A stretch of 38,666 nt of DNA from Deltaproteobacteria bacterium. Its GTDB lineage: Bacteria > Desulfobacterota > Syntrophia > Syntrophales > UBA2192. The position numbers and the translations under genes are program-made. Of this stretch, positions 35,742-38,666 are shown in pieces. The DNA lies in contig JAAYEC010000055.1 of NCBI GenBank assembly GCA_012728915.1, positions 1 through 38,666 on the forward strand. Reading direction: 5' to 3'. The notes under the pieces are model-generated. The model was not told the DNA's origin. It made no database searches and saw nothing but the letters and a program-made list of their open reading frames with translations. Position 1 is the first letter of the stretch; each line of letters opens with the position of its first letter.

Positions 35742-37568
35742 TTAGAGGTTGTACTTCTTCTTCGCCGCGTTGAGTTCGTCGATGAACGGATCCAGGCCGT
35801 ACGCCTTCAGGGTCGCCTCGGTCGGGATGCCCTTGGCGTCCCAGCCGAAGAATCCGTAGGTCTTGGCCTCCATGTCCTTCTGGTCGGCGTCGGTGAAGAC
35901 GACGTCCTTCCGGGGTCCTGCCGGCAGCTTCTCCCTGTACATGCGGATGGGCAGCCGGTCGTCCTTGGAGCTGACGCCCTCGCGGACCAGCAGGATTCGC
36001 TCCGCCGTGAAGATCCGCTTGCACGCCGTCCAGTAATCCTCGGTCTTCCAGTCCCAGCCGCACAGCGGGTTCAGCATGTCGGTGGTGATCTTGTCGGCGC
36101 CCGCGCCGTACAGGAGGAAGTTCGTGAAGGAGCAGATGACGAGCGAGTCCGCCATGGCCGTCATGCCGAGGGCCTGGGGGCCCTGGCCTTCGTGGTGATC
36201 GCCGCCGTTGGTGCCCATGGTGTAGCTGTAGGCCCGGATCTTGTCGCCCCGCGGGTCGTGGGCGGCCAGTTCCCGGCCCTTGACCGTGCAGGCATAGGCC
36301 TCGGTGCCCTTCCCGATCTGCTTGGACATCCGGGCCACGCCCTGGGCCATGAACTTGCCGGCCTTGCCTTCCTTGTAGGCGATCCGGCGGATCATCTCCA
36401 TGTAGGTGTCGCCGTCGTCCCACTTGGGCTTCAGGCCGTCGAGGTCGGCGGGCTTGATCGCGCCCTTCTCCATGGCCTCCGTCAGGAAGCCGAGGACGCC
36501 GCCCGTGGAGATGTTGTCCAGCCCGTAGGCGTCGCAGGCCTCGATGAGGGCGATCATCTCGTCGAACTTCGTCATGCCCAGGTTGGTGCCCAGGAGGCCT
36601 CCGGACTCGTACTCGGGCCCCTCGGCGACGAGGCCCGCGTACTTGCCGCTGCGGATGACGCCCAGCTTCAGGCAGTGCGTCGGGCAGTTCGTGCAGGCCG
36701 CGTGCCGCTTCCAGAAGGTCCGCATGGCCTCCTCGCCGCCGATCTTCACGACGTCGGGGTACCAGGTGGTCTGGAAGTTCTTGGTGATGAGCGAGCCGTG
36801 GAGGAAGTGCTTGAGCTCCATGAGGCCGCCGGTGCCCCACTTCTTGATGCCCTCCCAGGCCTCGCCCCGCATGTTGTTTTCCTTGTTGACCCGCGCGGCG
36901 GCCAGGAACTTGGCGTTGTCCGCGACGGGAACGGCGTACTTGGTGCCGCGCACGGCGATGCCCTTGAGCTTCTTGTCGCCGAACACGGACCCCGTGTCGC
37001 TGCGCGCGGCGGCGCGGAAGCGCTCGACGACCAGGCAGGCGTACAGGACGCCGTTCTCTCCGGCCGGCCCGATGACGACCGTGCGGATCTCGGGATCCTT
37101 CATCTCCTTGATCATCATCTCGTGCGCGGTTTCCGTCGTCTTGCCCCACATCTTCGAGGCGTCCTTGAACTCCACCTTGTCGTTCACGATGGCGAGCCAG
37201 ACGGGCTTCCTGGCGCGGCCCTTGATATAGATGCCGTCCCAGCCGGCGAACTTGATCTCGCTGGCCAGGTGGGCGCCGCACTCGGAGTGGTTGATATTGC
37301 CCGTGTAGGGGTTCTTGTTGACGAAGCAGGTGCGGTGGGAGAGGGCCATCGTGCCCGACATGGGGCCGACCCCGATGAAAACGAAGGCGTCCTCGTCGAG
37401 GGGGTTTTTCCCCGCCTTGTACTCCGTGAGGGCGTAGTAGGCCCCGAGCCCGCGCCCGCCGATATACTTCTGGAGGATCTCCTCGGAAACAGGCCGGGTC
37501 TTGTAGGTCTGCTTGCTGAGGTCGATCTCCAGGACCTTTCCGAAATTTCCGCCTTTGGGTGCAGTCAT
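35742..37568 (-). CDS. Full-length aldehyde:ferredoxin oxidoreductase family protein (tungsten/molybdenum)
   Basis: The 608-residue protein has normal AOR length. It shows the N-terminal GKVLEIDLSKQ and IGGRGLGAYY, GPMSGTMALSHR, the ECGAHLASEIKFAGWDGI block, GPAGENGVLYAC and GSVFGDKKLKGIAVRG pterin-binding segments, and the cluster cysteines CTNCPTHC (~291-298) with the distal C near 502 (PLCGW). The product would contain a tungsto-/molybdo-bispterin and a 4Fe-4S cluster. Substrate is unknown; the family includes aldehyde oxidoreductases, E. coli YdhV and benzoyl-CoA reductase BamB. It has no signal peptide of its own but directly follows a Tat-signal ferredoxin (5-bp gap). GGGGAGG supports ATG 37568 over the upstream GTG. 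Confidence 0.92.
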   Translation of the reverse strand: MTAPKGGNFGKVLEIDLSKQTYKTRPVSEEILQKYIGGRGLGAYYALTEYKAGKNPLDEDAFVFIGVGPMSGTMALSHRTCFVNKNPYTGNINHSECGAHLASEIKFAGWDGIYIKGRARKPVWLAIVNDKVEFKDASKMWGKTTETAHEMMIKEMKDPEIRTVVIGPAGENGVLYACLVVERFRAAARSDTGSVFGDKKLKGIAVRGTKYAVPVADNAKFLAAARVNKENNMRGEAWEGIKKWGTGGLMELKHFLHGSLITKNFQTTWYPDVVKIGGEEAMRTFWKRHAACTNCPTHCLKLGVIRSGKYAGLVAEGPEYESGGLLGTNLGMTKFDEMIALIEACDAYGLDNISTGGVLGFLTEAMEKGAIKPADLDGLKPKWDDGDTYMEMIRRIAYKEGKAGKFMAQGVARMSKQIGKGTEAYACTVKGRELAAHDPRGDKIRAYSYTMGTNGGDHHEGQGPQALGMTAMADSLVICSFTNFLLYGAGADKITTDMLNPLCGWDWKTEDYWTACKRIFTAERILLVREGVSSKDDRLPIRMYREKLPAGPRKDVVFTDADQKDMEAKTYGFFGWDAKGIPTEATLKAYGLDPFIDELNAAKKKYNL

Positions 37569-37573
37569 GGTTC

Positions 37574-38326
37574 TCACCTCCCCTTCCTGGTCTTGGACTT
37601 CGCGGGCACGACCCTCTTGCCCTCGACGTTGGGGTAGAACAGCAGGTTCGCGAGGTCCTTACCGGCCTGCTCGGGCGTCACCTCCCGGAAGGCCATGTTC
37701 ACGCCGATGCCGAGGGGCCGGCCCTGGAGGCAGGGCCCCTGGGGGTTGCCCGCCTGCTCCATGCAGGCCTTGACGCACTGGGGGTCGCCGCCGCAGAGAT
37801 CGCAGATCAGGGGCTGCCCCGTGTCGGGGTTTCCCCGGATGTATTTGGCCGGGCAGGCTTCCTGGCACTTCATGCACTTCGCTCCCAGGCAGGTCTTCTC
37901 GTTGAGGATGATGCCGTTGGTCTTGGGATCCTTCGTGAGCGAGTTCGGCGTCGTCGGGCAGGCCTTGATGCACGGCGCGTCGTCGCAGTGCCAGCACATG
38001 ACCGGGACGTCGACGATGTCCTTGTACTTGGCGATGTAGATGCGCGCCAGGGCAGGACGGGCGGTGCCGTAATGGAACAGCGAACAGGCAAACTCGCAGC
38101 TCCGGCAGCCCGTGCAGTTCTGCCGCTCGGCGAAACGGTATTTCTGCGCGTAGGGCTTGGTGCCCGGCACGCCCTGGACCGAGTACTGGGCCTCGGCCTT
38201 CTTGGGGGCGATGCCGCCGATGGCGGAAATCGCGATGGCGCTTCCCGCCGCCGTGGCGGTCCCTCTCAAGAAGTCACGACGGCTCGTCTCCTTCTTGAGA
38301 ACATCAGGCAGTTTCTTGTCTTCCAT
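37574..38326 (-). CDS. Tat-signal four-cluster ferredoxin, partner of AOR
   Basis: The 250-residue protein has a classical twin-arginine leader, SRRDFLRG with RR at 16-17, followed by GTATAAGSAIAISAIGG and a likely cleavage site after AEA. The mature part has four 4Fe-4S motifs in the DmsB/PhsB style (CTGCRSCEFACS, CWHCDDAPCIKACP, CLGAKCMKCQEACP, CDLCGGDPQCVKAC). It should act as the electron-transfer subunit of the following AOR. GGAGGTC precedes ATG 38326. E. coli ydhYVWXUT similarly combines an AOR homologue with exported-looking ferredoxins. Confidence 0.88.
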   Translation of the reverse strand: MEDKKLPDVLKKETSRRDFLRGTATAAGSAIAISAIGGIAPKKAEAQYSVQGVPGTKPYAQKYRFAERQNCTGCRSCEFACSLFHYGTARPALARIYIAKYKDIVDVPVMCWHCDDAPCIKACPTTPNSLTKDPKTNGIILNEKTCLGAKCMKCQEACPAKYIRGNPDTGQPLICDLCGGDPQCVKACMEQAGNPQGPCLQGRPLGIGVNMAFREVTPEQAGKDLANLLFYPNVEGKRVVPAKSKTRKGR

Positions 38327-38440
38327 GTCTGACCTCCATTGGATTGCCTCGTGTTAGCGGCTTGACACATCGACGAAATGAGACCGCGGCACCTCCTTTC
38401 ATCCGTTTATGACTTCTTTCTTCATTGCTTTTATCTTTTT

Positions 38441-38453
38441 CCCCGTTGCGGGG
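38441..38453. other. Small hairpin after the cytochrome gene
   Basis: CCCCG-TTG-CGGGG lies directly after the stop codon of the minus-strand cytochrome gene. On that strand it is followed by A-rich and not T-rich sequence, so terminator function is unlikely. Confidence 0.25.
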
Positions 38454-38454
38454 G

Positions 38455-38666
38455 CTACTTCAGCTTGCTGGTCCAGGTGTAGTCATTGGTCTTCTGGGCC
38501 TCGTGGCACTTGATGCACTCGTCGACCTTGCCCTCCTGAGTCACCTTGCCGCCGGCGGTGACCTGCGCCCAGTACCAGTCGCCGCCCTTGGGATTGTAGC
38601 CCTTGACCTTGTACATGATGTCGACCCACTTGAGCTTCTTGTTCTTGTCGAAGTTGTCCTGGATGA
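38455..38666 (-). CDS. Cytochrome P460-like haem protein, C-terminal 70 residues only
   Basis: Only the C-terminus lies in the window. It contains YKVKGYNPKGGDWYWAQV and, near the end, one haem-binding CIKCH followed by NDYTWTS. The single CxxCH close to the C-terminus, preceded by the GDWYW strand, matches the cytochrome P460 fold, whose haem is c-type with an extra lysine cross-link. The lysine cannot be pointed out with certainty in this fragment. Known P460 proteins oxidise hydroxylamine or handle NO. It is the gene upstream of the ferredoxin-AOR pair, on the same strand, with a 128-bp gap. Confidence 0.65.
   Translation of the reverse strand, partial: IQDNFDKNKKLKWVDIMYKVKGYNPKGGDWYWAQVTAGGKVTQEGKVDECIKCHEAQKTNDYTWTSKLK

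Noticed and set aside
25103-38326. Class II benzoyl-CoA reductase (BamB-I) locus
   Set aside because: AOR and HdrA-like proteins suggested it, but a BamC-like partner and the Nuo-like BamG-I genes are not seen, while FdhA/FdhB and NapGH-like genes are present. No aromatic-degradation gene is nearby.

Overview
The window is GC-rich bacterial DNA with dense genes and strong Shine-Dalgarno sites. The gene set points to a strict or near-strict anaerobe: 2-oxoacid:ferredoxin oxidoreductase, two aldehyde:ferredoxin oxidoreductase (AOR) family proteins, HdrA/MvhD flavoproteins, a formate dehydrogenase, a rubrerythrin-like protein and a quinol nitric oxide reductase. The best guess is a Desulfobacterota/Syntrophobacterales-type organism; this is inferred from gene content and not proven. 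No tRNA, rRNA, CRISPR array, transposase or phage gene was seen.

Layout. (1) 1-7036, housekeeping and stress: 3'-truncated norB (-), a UspA protein, mscL, a possible tiny membrane peptide, a stand-alone response regulator behind a sigma54-like promoter, panE, and an LhgO-like flavoenzyme (-). (2) 7140-13204: a double-length UvrA (two whole UvrA copies in one 1760-residue chain), apparently expressed from a leaderless transcript, followed by a secreted DUF3108 protein. (3) 13338-21297, 2-oxoacid module: a divergent pair consisting of an XRE-cupin regulator (-) and cstA (+), with an inverted repeat exactly between their two -35 boxes. Downstream of the regulator lie porG, a porD-GltD fusion, porA, porB and a secreted HAD-like protein. 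CstA/BtsT proteins import pyruvate and the Por complex oxidises 2-oxoacids to acyl-CoA, so uptake and oxidation appear to share one regulator. (4) 21411-23313: an unnamed trio of a 93-residue protein, an ArsA/Get3-type ATPase and a membrane-anchored protein. (5) 23459-25010: rubrerythrin-like protein, a DUF59-like protein and a DksA/TraR protein, with clear terminators. (6) 25103-35593, all minus strand: a nine-gene redox operon with a recognisable promoter: NapG-like ferredoxin, HdrA-like, HdrA, MvhD, FdhB-like, FdhA, HdrC-like, a ferredoxin-NapH membrane fusion, and a short divergent AOR. No HdrB is present. (7) 35742-38666: a Tat-signal ferredoxin plus full-length AOR unit, and the 3' end of a cytochrome P460-like gene.

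The most interesting system is region 6. It looks like a formate-linked, HdrA/MvhD-type flavin electron-transfer complex tied to a NapGH-like membrane module and to AOR-type tungsten/molybdenum proteins. The trio in region 4 is the second candidate. A further theme is the non-coding DNA. Several gene junctions carry short-period repeat arrays of 7, 8 or 9 nt, some in inverted pairs, and a 186-bp element with 12-bp perfect terminal inverted repeats interrupts the redox operon.
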